This document shows positions 35,001-42,720 of a stretch of DNA of 52,571 nucleotides, piece by piece (the first letter of the stretch is position 1; the number at the start of each line of letters is the position of its first letter). The position numbers were made by a program, and so were the translations under genes. Below the pieces are notes generated by a model that did no database searches, was not told the origin of the DNA, and saw only the letters and a program-made list of their open reading frames with translations. Source of the stretch: a virus. Location: positions 1 to 52,571 of IMG/VR virus record IMGVR_UViG_3300009514_000035. One strand, 5' to 3'.

Positions 35001-35559
35001 GGAGCCACTCCTCGTATGTAGCGTACTTGGGCGGGTACTGCTTGGTGCCAATCACCAGTCGCCATGCGCCCCATGGTGCAGAATGCTCGAGTGGGGCAGG
35101 GATGAAAGTAGGGTCTAATATCTGCCGAGTGGCGTCAAGAGGACGCAATCCGGCATTGCGCAGGATCATGATACCGTGTTCGGTGCGCATGGCAAATTCG
35201 AGCTGAGACATCTCACCGGCGGCAACCATGGCGTCCATGCGTCCGATATGAATGAAGCTGTGGCAGTAGTTGCACAGTGCAACTATCTCGTCGAGACGAG
35301 CTCTGCCTTTCTGCTGATCTATGGTGTACGCCTCATGCGCCTCCAACCACGTTCCGCCTTTAGCGTGGGCACGACTATCTCCGCAGGCCCAGCAACATTG
35401 GTTGTTGCCGGCATAGGCAATCTCTCGTTGCTGGTTCCACCAGTCTTCACCGAGAATGTTTCGGGGGTTGACTTCGTGCAACGGCTTGGGAATCTGGGGG
35501 TGTCGTAGCAGCTCAGGGCGCTTGAACCTTGGCATGGTCCCAGACAGATCGATGGTCAT
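34963..35559 (-). CDS. HNH-endonuclease-like protein
   Basis: 198 residues from an ATG inside the TGATG overlap with the polymerase stop. A zinc-type HNH core is visible: CCWACGDSRA (C-x2-C), WLEAHEAYTID (the His-Glu part), then VALCNYCHSFIHIGRM (C-x2-C-H and the final His). About 90 residues either side are unrecognised; the C-terminus is basic. Such proteins cut or nick DNA, and HNH genes next to phage polymerase genes are often homing endonucleases. Here the gene is fully coupled to the polymerase gene, so it could equally be a resident recombination nuclease. Confidence 0.78.
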   Translation of the reverse strand: MTIDLSGTMPRFKRPELLRHPQIPKPLHEVNPRNILGEDWWNQQREIAYAGNNQCCWACGDSRAHAKGGTWLEAHEAYTIDQQKGRARLDEIVALCNYCHSFIHIGRMDAMVAAGEMSQLEFAMRTEHGIMILRNAGLRPLDATRQILDPTFIPAPLEHSAPWGAWRLVIGTKQYPPKYATYEEWLRAYKAAEQRRGR

Positions 35560-37565
35560 CACTTCACCGCTTTTAGCGTCTTGCCGATAGACGCGCCAGC
35601 TGTCAGGTCGACAGAGCCGGCCGGGCCTTCGATGACGTGATGGCCGAACATCTGGTTGACCAGGTCTTTGATTTCTTCTGCGTGGCGTTCGTAGCACTCG
35701 ATGTATAGAGCGTCATGACCGTGCAAGATGATATGCGCGTCAGCCCAACGACGACTCAGCTCGTCTTGAATCTCCACCATGGATTTGCCGACCACGTCGG
35801 AGCCGCATGTCTGGATGCCCCAGTTGGCGACTTCCGTGAACGGAGGCGGCTGTACTGGGAAGTAACGCCGTCGACCGAATGGCGGAGTCTCGAGCCAGCC
35901 CTGCGTCTCTGCGAGGTGGAAGTTCTGGTCATGCCATAAAGGAATTTCGACGTACTTGCCGAAGTACGAATGGTAGATGTGAGCGACCGCTTCGACAGTC
36001 AACGAAGCTCGCAGTGCGGGATCTAAGAACTTCTTCTTGCGAATCGATTTATGGACGGTCTTAACACCGGCTCGATACAGCGAAGCGTACACAGTGGTTT
36101 TAACTGCGTCCCTCAGGCGCTTTCTCACCGCCTTTTCTTTTTTCAGAAAGTCGTCGCCGTAGATGTTGATGGCCGCAAGAGTGTGTGGATCTCCATCCTC
36201 TTTTGCCATCTCCACGAGGAGCTCTCGCACTCCAGCAAATACAGCAGCCAGGCGTAGCTCAAGTTGATCCTTATCGGCGCCGATGAACACGCGACCCTCT
36301 GGTGCTTCGAAGAACTCTCGATCGCCTACGCGTTGGTTCTGCACGTTGGGTTGCGAGGTGAACCTGGAGCCCTTCTGTCCGGTTGGGTTCCACTTTACAT
36401 GGATGCGTCCGTCGGCTTGTTTTGCTCGCCAGTACGCGCCGCCCTTTGGGCCTTTCTTTCCGTGTGGAGGTGGATCGCGATACTGCGTTGCGAACACATG
36501 GTGCCCCTCGACATAGGCAATGAAGTCCTTGACGAACGGGTGCTCCATATGATCGATGATGTCTTCGTACCGAGTCGATGGCTGTTTAGTCTTTTCGGTC
36601 CACGACGTCGGCAGCAGTCCGACATATTTCTTGTCGTACAGGGCGCGCACTGCGTGATTCTTGTTCATGGGATTGAAGTCTTCCCAGTTCAACCACTGTC
36701 GCATACGATGCTTCAGCTCCTCGTTTCTGTTGAGGAGCTTCTCGCCCATCATGCGGCGTTTGTCCCAATTTACGGGGAGACCGACGAGCTCCATGTTGGC
36801 TGCAAGTCGGGCGAAGGCCATCTGGTACGACATCAATTCGTGCGACATGCCACGAGTGAGGATGTCTTCGATCAACAAACGCCTCAACTTGCAAGTGTTC
36901 AAAGCATCCTTGGCGTTGTACACCAGCAGTTCAATCACATCAGAAGTGAAGGCTTGCTTCTCTCCAAGGTGATTCAACTTCCAGGGTTCAACATCCAAAT
37001 ACGTGTGGCCAATCCAGCCGAGGTCATGCGGAATATCAGGTTGCACTAAATGATGGTAGCCTTGCGTGTCCTCGATAGGCCCGTCGATGGTGTAGCCTTT
37101 ATGTGTCAACACAGCGTAGTCGAACGGCGCGTTGTGGTAGACCGTCGACACGCGCTTGCTGATCAGAATCTCTCGCATCTTCTGCGTCAGTGCGAGCTCA
37201 GCGTCCCAAGGCAAGGATTTATGGTTTGCGAGGGTGAATGTGACTGCGGCGTTGTAGCCGTCGTCGCCGGCAAGCGCGATGGAGTACAGCTTGCAGGACA
37301 GGAAGTTGATGCTGGAAGTTTCGATGTCGACTGCAACCGGACAGCCCAAGTTCAGCCAACGGTCCATCCACGCAATGCCTTGCTTGACGGACTCATAAGT
37401 GCCAACAGGATTGGCAGGATGACAGACAATGAGTTTCTCTTCTTGGTTGGGTCCGTCCCATGAGACACGCTTGACTTTGGCGAGATCCATTCGAATGACA
37501 TCGGATATTGGCTTGCCGCCGCGAAGTAGGGCAGCAGGATGCACGCATGGAATTACGTGTGGCAT
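35559..37565 (-). CDS. polA: Family A DNA polymerase with 3'-5' exonuclease and a UDG-derived N-terminal tail
   Basis: 668 residues. The exonuclease domain shows VAVDIETSS (ExoI, residues 78-85) and VYHNAPFDYAVL (ExoII, near 160). Polymerase motif A is GADKDQLELR (near 430), motif B RDAVKTTVYASLYRAG (near 490), motif C HGHDALYIEC (near 616). Motif C reads HDA where most relatives have HDE; the metal-binding Asp is kept. There is no 5' nuclease domain. The first 35 residues, MPHVIPCVHPAALLRGGKP then RMDLAKVKRV, are not polymerase-like but match the C-terminal end of family-4 uracil-DNA glycosylases. In SPO1-type polymerases a whole UDG-like domain precedes the exonuclease; here only its end is attached. 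Confidence 0.93.
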   Translation of the reverse strand: MPHVIPCVHPAALLRGGKPISDVIRMDLAKVKRVSWDGPNQEEKLIVCHPANPVGTYESVKQGIAWMDRWLNLGCPVAVDIETSSINFLSCKLYSIALAGDDGYNAAVTFTLANHKSLPWDAELALTQKMREILISKRVSTVYHNAPFDYAVLTHKGYTIDGPIEDTQGYHHLVQPDIPHDLGWIGHTYLDVEPWKLNHLGEKQAFTSDVIELLVYNAKDALNTCKLRRLLIEDILTRGMSHELMSYQMAFARLAANMELVGLPVNWDKRRMMGEKLLNRNEELKHRMRQWLNWEDFNPMNKNHAVRALYDKKYVGLLPTSWTEKTKQPSTRYEDIIDHMEHPFVKDFIAYVEGHHVFATQYRDPPPHGKKGPKGGAYWRAKQADGRIHVKWNPTGQKGSRFTSQPNVQNQRVGDREFFEAPEGRVFIGADKDQLELRLAAVFAGVRELLVEMAKEDGDPHTLAAINIYGDDFLKKEKAVRKRLRDAVKTTVYASLYRAGVKTVHKSIRKKKFLDPALRASLTVEAVAHIYHSYFGKYVEIPLWHDQNFHLAETQGWLETPPFGRRRYFPVQPPPFTEVANWGIQTCGSDVVGKSMVEIQDELSRRWADAHIILHGHDALYIECYERHAEEIKDLVNQMFGHHVIEGPAGSVDLTAGASIGKTLKAVK

Positions 37566-37816
37566 TTTGGCTCCGCACGGTCCTGCACGTCACTTTTGCG
37601 GCGCGACAGCAACCAGTCGTGGTAGATTCCCCCGACTGTTTCGATGTAATCGATCGCGTCCATGCATTGCGTGTAGCTATGAAACCTGGCATTGGCCCAA
37701 CCAGCAACGTAGCCAATTGTGCCTGACGAATCTGCAGCGGCAATGCGCCACAAGACTTTCGGCTTGCCGCGAGCATCCTCCCCTTTGGTTTGCACACCGA
37801 CCAGTCTTCGTTCCAT
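37553..37816 (-). CDS. 87-residue hypothetical protein inserted between UDG and polymerase
   Basis: Starts in a TAATG overlap with the UDG stop and ends 13 bases inside the polymerase start, so it is coupled on both sides. The sequence has strands and a helix (KPKVLWRIAAADSSGTIGYV, CMDAIDYIETVGGIYHDWLL) and a basic end (SRRKSDVQDRAEPK). It matches neither UDG nor polymerase and has no HNH, GIY-YIG or LAGLIDADG motif. It lies exactly where a UDG-polymerase fusion seems to have been interrupted. Confidence 0.75.
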   Translation of the reverse strand: MERRLVGVQTKGEDARGKPKVLWRIAAADSSGTIGYVAGWANARFHSYTQCMDAIDYIETVGGIYHDWLLSRRKSDVQDRAEPKCHT

Positions 37817-38385
37817 TAGACGCCTTTGACCTGCCGCATAGGTGACGACATGGTTCCGTCGATAAGTTTTTTTGCCAACACGCGTAGATCTACGTCAGAG
37901 ATGGAGCCACGGTAGGAGTAAATTTTGGCTTTGGCGATGTCCAATACGCTCCACAAGGCCCAATTACCGAGAGGCACAATGACTACTGGATCGACGGTGA
38001 TGAGCTCGTTGATCAAGCGCCTGCGACATGCCATGGTGGCTGCCGCTTTCACTTGCAACTTGGGGATTATTGCGCCGTTGGCTAGCTTGATCTTTCGTGC
38101 TTTGCACATGGACGCATTGCTCACCCATACATCCTCACGCTTCAGACCGGCATCGGCGCACAACATCCACAGGAGCTGCCCTGATGGCCCAACGAACCCT
38201 CGACCTTCTGCGAGTTCTGTGTCACCAGGCTCTTCGCCGACAAAGGCGACACGAGCCGGCACTGGGCCATCAGGGTAAACTTTAGTGTCGTAGCGCAGAG
38301 GGCAGTTCACGCAGTCAGGATTGGCTAGCAAGCCATGATAGTAATTTCCTGACGGCCTGCCATAGCTAGCGTCTGGGAGCCGCAT
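37816..38385 (-). CDS. Family-4-type uracil-DNA glycosylase, C-terminal motif missing
   Basis: 189 residues. The Fe-S Cys pair is DCVNCPL (C25, C28), with C94 (NASMC) and C120 (ATMAC) as the other probable ligands. Motif 1 is AFVGEEPGDTE (47-57), then GRGFVGPSGQLL (61-72), VWVSNASMCK, and LITVDPVVIVPLGNWAL. These follow family-4 UDG order exactly. The usual final motif 'xxHPaxxlR' that positions uracil is absent; the chain ends RGSISDVDLRVLAKKLIDG and MRQVKGV. A matching VHPAALLR stretch begins the DNA polymerase encoded just downstream. The protein could be inactive alone or complemented in trans. Confidence 0.88.
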   Translation of the reverse strand: MRLPDASYGRPSGNYYHGLLANPDCVNCPLRYDTKVYPDGPVPARVAFVGEEPGDTELAEGRGFVGPSGQLLWMLCADAGLKREDVWVSNASMCKARKIKLANGAIIPKLQVKAAATMACRRRLINELITVDPVVIVPLGNWALWSVLDIAKAKIYSYRGSISDVDLRVLAKKLIDGTMSSPMRQVKGV

Positions 38386-38388
38386 CGA

Positions 38389-38730
38389 TCAGCTCCTCTT
38401 CCGCGAGTTTGGTCGGCGACACTGGAGGCAGCGCTTAGGTACGATAAGCCCGGCGCCAAACTTTTTTACCAGATTGGCGCGATCTTCATCGGTGAAGACC
38501 CACGGTTTTTTGCAGGCGACGCACGTCCAAGATCGGCTGCGCCGTCTCTTTGGTGGGGAGTGTGCGTTCTTTACGAGTGAAGTGGAGCCGTCGCCTGCTA
38601 CCAGCAATACCACGTCGGCTTCGCTGGCCAAATCCCGTACATCAGGTTTCAATGTGTCGAGACTTTGCACGTCGGCTCCTGGTTCAAAGTCGATGCCCTC
38701 GAAGACCCACAGTGCGGTTCCTCTGTGCAT
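38389..38730 (-). CDS. Small protein with C-terminal zinc ribbon
   Basis: 113 residues, AAGGGAG 7 bases before the ATG, stop 3 bases before the UDG ATG. The N-terminal half alternates strands and helices (ALWVFEGIDFEPG, EADVVLLVAGDGSTS) and recalls a small NTP-binding-like fold without a P-loop. A basic linker (PPKRRRSRSW) leads to a C-x2-C pair (TCVACKK) and a second pair (RCLQCRR). First gene of the leftward UDG-polymerase-HNH group, just after a strong terminator. Function unknown. Confidence 0.72.
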   Translation of the reverse strand: MHRGTALWVFEGIDFEPGADVQSLDTLKPDVRDLASEADVVLLVAGDGSTSLVKNAHSPPKRRRSRSWTCVACKKPWVFTDEDRANLVKKFGAGLIVPKRCLQCRRPNSRKRS

Positions 38731-38764
38731 CGGTTGACTCCCTTGTCGTAGGCAGTCACGTAAT

Positions 38765-38804
38765 AAAAAAACCCGGAGCGAATCATGCTGGTCTTCGCTC
38801 CGGG
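38765..38804 (-). terminator. Rho-independent terminator after the SSB-like gene
   Basis: On the minus strand an 11-bp perfect stem CCCGGAGCGAA / TTCGCTCCGGG (arms 38794-38804 and 38772-38782) with an 11-base loop, then seven T. It lies 40 bases after the stop at 38844, and separates the Sak4/SSB-like transcript from the UDG-polymerase transcript. Confidence 0.9.
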
Positions 38805-38843
38805 CAGAGTCGCTACAACGCGACAGCCTCGGTCAACAGACGC

Positions 38844-39596
38844 TTACTGACCGACGGTGCCGGGAGGAGGCGGAGGCGGCGCAGGGATAGCGGCGGCGCC
38901 TGGTGCCGGCGGAGCGGGCATGCCAGCGGTCGGGGGTGCGGCGAATGCCGGTGTCGCCACGGGCGCTGCGACTGCGGGAGGCGCTGCGACTGCGGGAGGC
39001 GCGGCCATGGGGGGTGCGGCCATGGGGGGTGCGGCCGTAACCGGAGCGGCCGGCAGTGCGGGCGCTGCGGGCATCGCCGGAGCGAACGCTGCGGGGGGCG
39101 CGGCGACAGGTTGCAGCAGTGAGGGACTTGCGACGGCTGCCACGGGCGGGGCCACGGCGGCGGGGGCTGCTGGGCCAGCGGTGGCCAACGCTTCATTCCA
39201 CTCGCCAGCGGCGCGCTCGTTGGTGATGTTGGTGTAGTTGTTGTTTCTGACGATGGTGGCCACGTACTGACGACCGATCAGCCAATCAGCTTGAACTTGG
39301 CCACCGGCCGACGCGATGAACTCGTCGGTGATGCCGCAAGAAATGAAGAAGCGCTTCAAGAACGGCGCACCCTTCTCGGTGAGCTGATAGCTGTTGGCGA
39401 TCTTGCGACCCGCCGAACCTGTGTCGGTGCCGGGGCCCATGACGATCTGGCTGGTGACCATCAAGCGCTGACCGACGCCATCGTTGTTGGTGCGGGTTTC
39501 GTGCTTCTCCACCTGCAAGAGGTAGATACCGGGCTTGTAGTCGAAGCCGGTTGCGGCCTGCACGTTGGCGAGATTGACTGGTAGAAAACCTGACAT
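38844..39596 (-). CDS. DUF669/SSB-like protein with a long Ala/Pro tail
   Basis: 250 residues from ATG 39596, chosen for AAGGAG nine bases before it. Residues 1-135 (GFDYKPGIYLLQVEKHETR, QRLMVTSQIVMGPG, YQLTEKGAPFLKRFFISCGI, DWLIGRQYVATIV) resemble DUF669-type phage proteins, which occur beside Sak4 ATPases and probably bind single-stranded DNA. Residues about 145-250 are low complexity Ala/Pro/Val with short tandem repeats (AAPPMAAPPM, AVAAPPAVAA), a flexible tail like those of single-strand binding proteins but without the usual acidic tip. It follows the Sak4-like gene and precedes a terminator. Confidence 0.72.
   Translation of the reverse strand: MSGFLPVNLANVQAATGFDYKPGIYLLQVEKHETRTNNDGVGQRLMVTSQIVMGPGTDTGSAGRKIANSYQLTEKGAPFLKRFFISCGITDEFIASAGGQVQADWLIGRQYVATIVRNNNYTNITNERAAGEWNEALATAGPAAPAAVAPPVAAVASPSLLQPVAAPPAAFAPAMPAAPALPAAPVTAAPPMAAPPMAAPPAVAAPPAVAAPVATPAFAAPPTAGMPAPPAPGAAAIPAPPPPPPGTVGQ
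38962..39030. repeat. Two short tandem repeats inside the Ala/Pro tail
   Basis: An 18-bp unit GGCGCTGCGACTGCGGGA occurs twice (38962-38997), then a 15-bp unit GCGGCCATGGGGGGT twice (39001-39030). Both units are multiples of three, so copy number can change without a frameshift in the SSB-like gene. Confidence 0.9.
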
Positions 39597-39646
39597 GATA
39601 GAAATCTCCTTGGGCGCCTTTACGCCCACGTTGTTGGTGACCGGAT

Positions 39647-40651
39647 TTACGTCCTGTAGACGAAGTTACCGATTCGGTGCAAGACACCATTAAATGTTGG
39701 CAAATCTCCGAAGTGGGGATCGACCAGTTTTCCTTCTGGAAACGCGTTGCCGTACTTGTGCCTGACGATCTTGGTCAGCCAGTTTGGTGACGTGTAGTAC
39801 GTGGGATGCACCATCATTCGACCTATGGCGTTGGGATCTGGTTTCAGGTCCTTGTGTGCATGGATGATCATCTTGCACATGCCAGGTAGTTTGATGTTCA
39901 TCTCGCCCTTGATGTACGGCTGGACGCCCGTGATGCTACTCGAACCCTGCTGGCCATCGGACTCCCTGGTTTCTTTTTCCAGGGCTATCCAGATGACGTT
40001 CAGTTTCGTGTTGTGGAGCTTCATCGCGAGGTCACGAATGTGCATCGCGATTAGGCCCCAATCGCTCATGGTCATGTTGGTCGCCTCGCCTCCGGCCTTT
40101 TCAATCCGCCGACGAATCTTAGGATCGTTGTAGCGGAGGCCCATCAGCTCGGCAATCCACATGTCAACATAGTAGGAGATCGAATCGATCACTACCGTGT
40201 TGACGCCCAATTGCACGTAGTGCGCAGCGAGGAAGTCGACTTTCTCCTTCATCATCTTTGCAGATGTGATGTGATAGGCCGGTGGCGCGTTCACTCCGTA
40301 GATGCTTGGAAGCATCGCGAGAGCGTCATCGCCGCCTTCTGCACCGACACTCAAGAACACAGCCTTGGGCCACTGTCCGGCCCAGGTTGTCTTCCACGTA
40401 CCGACAGAACCGAACAAGAACACCGTCACGCCTTGATTGACGTGCCCTTGGCCAGGGTGGTGCAGGTCGGGGTCGTTGAAGTTTACTGCAGGTGCGACCT
40501 GGGCAGCTGTTTGCACAGCTGTTTCGGCATGCACACCTACCGTCCCACTTTGCACCAACGCTTCTTGTGTGCGCGTCGGTGCTTGATGCACTTGCTCTGG
40601 CTGCGGGGTTGTCGCCACAGGTTGCTGCGGCGGTGGTGGTTGTTGGGTCAT
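39647..40651 (-). CDS. Sak4-like RecA-fold ATPase
   Basis: 334 residues. The first 70 are Pro/Gln-rich and unstructured (QQPPPPQQPVATTPQPEQ). The P-loop is GSVGTWKTT (81-89), with Trp before the Lys; Walker B is VNTVVIDSISYY (near 151-162). Later, WIALEKETRES and MIIHAHKDLKP fit the core strands of Sak4/AAA_24 proteins, which anneal single strands in phage recombination. The neighbouring SSB-like protein is the usual partner. ACGGAG precedes the ATG by 8 bases. The Pro-rich N-terminus is longer than usual for the family. Confidence 0.82.
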   Translation of the reverse strand: MTQQPPPPQQPVATTPQPEQVHQAPTRTQEALVQSGTVGVHAETAVQTAAQVAPAVNFNDPDLHHPGQGHVNQGVTVFLFGSVGTWKTTWAGQWPKAVFLSVGAEGGDDALAMLPSIYGVNAPPAYHITSAKMMKEKVDFLAAHYVQLGVNTVVIDSISYYVDMWIAELMGLRYNDPKIRRRIEKAGGEATNMTMSDWGLIAMHIRDLAMKLHNTKLNVIWIALEKETRESDGQQGSSSITGVQPYIKGEMNIKLPGMCKMIIHAHKDLKPDPNAIGRMMVHPTYYTSPNWLTKIVRHKYGNAFPEGKLVDPHFGDLPTFNGVLHRIGNFVYRT

Positions 40652-40732
40652 TCGTCAGTCTCCGTAGCTTCAGTATTATCAGGGTAGGGGTTTACTCGTT
40701 AAGGGTTCTTGTTTCGGCCGGCGTGGTCCTTT

Positions 40733-42526
40733 CTAGTCCATGGCCATGAGACGTTCGCAGAGCAAGTCCATGTCGAAACCTGAGCGGGCTTTCTCTGGGG
40801 TTAAGTCGTGAACGAGTGATAATCCGGCCGTGTCTCGGTCGGAAATTGAAGCTGCTTTTTCAGCCTTCATGCGCAACTTGTCAATGAATAAATCGTCGAC
40901 AGTTCGGCGCACGACTAAGTAGTAGATATCAACATGGTCTGCGGTGCAGCCGTCGCGGTGCACGCGCTTCTCGGACTGTCGCAGATCGGTGGTGTTCCAA
41001 TGCAAATCGACCATCAATGCGGCGCTCGCCGACGACAGCGTGTTGATCGACGTACCGGCAGAACCCATCGTCGCAACGTAGATGCTGTGCTCGCACTTCG
41101 AGAACTCTTTGGCCAAACGTTTGCGCTCGGCCATCTTCATGTCGCCATCGACTGGGCCAAACACTGTTGGCTTCTTGTCGCCGTAGGCCCAACCTTTGGC
41201 CATCAAATCCACCAGTGCGCTATGAATCCAACGCGAGGTTTCTTTGCGCCAAGTGAAGATCACCAATCGGTTATGCTTCTCGAAGATGGTGCTGACGGCG
41301 CGCAGGGCAGCTGCTCGCTTCATCTTGGACAGGATGCCAATCAATGTGGTCAAGCAGACCAGTTGCACAGCACCTGGTTTCTTGTCCTGCTTCTTCAACT
41401 TGATCGTCGTGGTGCCAATGCTGATGGTCGTCGTCTCTTCCGAGATAGCGCCCTTCATCCCCAAGTAGCCTGTGATGTCTCGCTGCGCATGTGAGTATTC
41501 GTCCAGCAGGTCGTCGTCGACGTCGGCCTCGATCACATGTCGTGCTACTGGCGGCAGCTCATTGGCGACATCTTCTGTGGTGTAGCGCAGGTACGTGCCG
41601 GCAAGTCGCGCTTTGAGCTCGCGATCGTTGGTTTCGCCGTCGTACATCCAGTGGCCGCCCTCCTCGGGTGTGAGGCGGATTCCGCCGCAATAACGAACGC
41701 CAAAGTCGTGCTTGTTCGATCCCCACTGTCGCGGTTGCACTGTGGCAAGTTGATTCCACAGGTCCATGCGCTCATTGGGGATGGCGGTACCGGTTAGTGC
41801 GATACGCCGATCGATAGAGCTGCACAACGCCAACTGGCGGCAGGCCATGGAGCGCTGCGCTTTTTGGTTGATGAGGTAGTGGCTCTCGTCGATGATCATC
41901 CAGGTCGGCTTTAGCGTCGCGAATATCCAGGTCTGCCACGCCTTGAGTATGTCGTAGTGGCAAAAGATCACCGGATACTTTTTCAGTATCTCGACGTCTA
42001 GATTCTTGACGCCTTCGAGCGACATGATGGGCAGACTGTAGTGCACAAGCGCGTCGGCATCGTCATCGCACCACACGCCTTTGGCGATATTTGGTCCGAT
42101 CACCAAGCCCGGTTTTTGCAAATACCCGTCAAGCCACAACGAGTGAAGGGCAGTGATGGTCTTGCCGAGACCGGGGTCAGCTACAAGCATTGCGCCTTCA
42201 CGCTCGCGGTGTAATTGACGAAGAAAAGTGACGGCACGGGCTTCGTACGATCGCAGAACCAAACCGGATGGGGTCTTGTTGTGCGCTTCCTCTTCATAGT
42301 CTTCGAGGTTGGCCGGGTACATGCCCATGTCCTTGACGGACTGTGGCACGTAGTAGCCGGTCTCCAACGCGTTTCTTGCATTTTCGAAGACCCAGGTTCC
42401 GGGGATTCGTTGCAGCATTTGCAACTGATTCTCAGATGGACAAGCTTCTATTTTTGAACGACCCGGCCAACGCGTCGGCGACGACATAATGCATTCAACC
42501 AGCGGATCTGTTGAGCGAGCTTGCAT
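40733..42526 (-). CDS. SNF2-family (SF2) DNA helicase/translocase
   Basis: 597 residues. Motif I is VADPGLGKTITAL (residues about 115-127), box II is WMIIDESHYL (DESH), motif III ALTGTAIPN. The C-terminal RecA fold has RLVIFTWRKE, IYVATMGSAGTSINTL (motif V) and LRQSEKRVHRDG (motif VI). This is a compact SNF2-type translocase as found in phage replication regions. Start choice is open: ATG 42526 is nearly at the predicted transcript start, ATG 42487 is the next in-frame one, and neither has a good ribosome-binding site. TAG stop. Probably remodels replication or recombination intermediates. Confidence 0.92.
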   Translation of the reverse strand: MQARSTDPLVECIMSSPTRWPGRSKIEACPSENQLQMLQRIPGTWVFENARNALETGYYVPQSVKDMGMYPANLEDYEEEAHNKTPSGLVLRSYEARAVTFLRQLHREREGAMLVADPGLGKTITALHSLWLDGYLQKPGLVIGPNIAKGVWCDDDADALVHYSLPIMSLEGVKNLDVEILKKYPVIFCHYDILKAWQTWIFATLKPTWMIIDESHYLINQKAQRSMACRQLALCSSIDRRIALTGTAIPNERMDLWNQLATVQPRQWGSNKHDFGVRYCGGIRLTPEEGGHWMYDGETNDRELKARLAGTYLRYTTEDVANELPPVARHVIEADVDDDLLDEYSHAQRDITGYLGMKGAISEETTTISIGTTTIKLKKQDKKPGAVQLVCLTTLIGILSKMKRAAALRAVSTIFEKHNRLVIFTWRKETSRWIHSALVDLMAKGWAYGDKKPTVFGPVDGDMKMAERKRLAKEFSKCEHSIYVATMGSAGTSINTLSSASAALMVDLHWNTTDLRQSEKRVHRDGCTADHVDIYYLVVRRTVDDLFIDKLRMKAEKAASISDRDTAGLSLVHDLTPEKARSGFDMDLLCERLMAMD

Positions 42527-42534
42527 CGACGAAA

Positions 42535-42563
42535 CAATTACCCTCTGCCGGAGAACCTGTCAA
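42535..42563 (-). promoter_or_regulatory. Strong candidate promoter for the SNF2-Sak4-SSB operon
   Basis: Minus strand TTGACA (42563-42558), 17-base spacer, TAATTG (42540-42535). The transcript would start about 42528, almost at the ATG at 42526, so the mRNA would have little or no leader if that start is used. It is in the 194-bp divergent gap before the rightward RepA-like gene; this A/T-rich gap is also a reasonable place to look for an origin. Confidence 0.6.
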
Positions 42564-42720
42564 CAACTAAATTACAACAACGCGACATGTCTAGCTAAAT
42601 CACCGACACTCGCAATATTCTCACAAAAAAGTTGGAACTACGGACACACAATGTTACAAGCGTTGGTGCACGCGTCGCTCCATATTCATAAGCGCGACCA
42701 CTTCACTTTTTGAGAGCGAA

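Noticed and set aside
36264-37049. 261-codon open frame on the plus strand
   Set aside because: Antisense to the DNA polymerase gene with all its motifs.
38962-39030. CRISPR-like short repeats
   Set aside because: They are direct tandem repeats without spacers, inside a coding region.
38550-39122. 190-codon Arg/Gly/Cys-rich open frame on the plus strand
   Set aside because: It reads through the terminator and the GC-rich tail repeats of the SSB-like gene; low complexity only.
40652-40732. Promoter before the Sak4-like gene (TTAACG-N18-TAATAC)
   Set aside because: Poor -35 and long spacer; the gene can be read from the SNF2 promoter.
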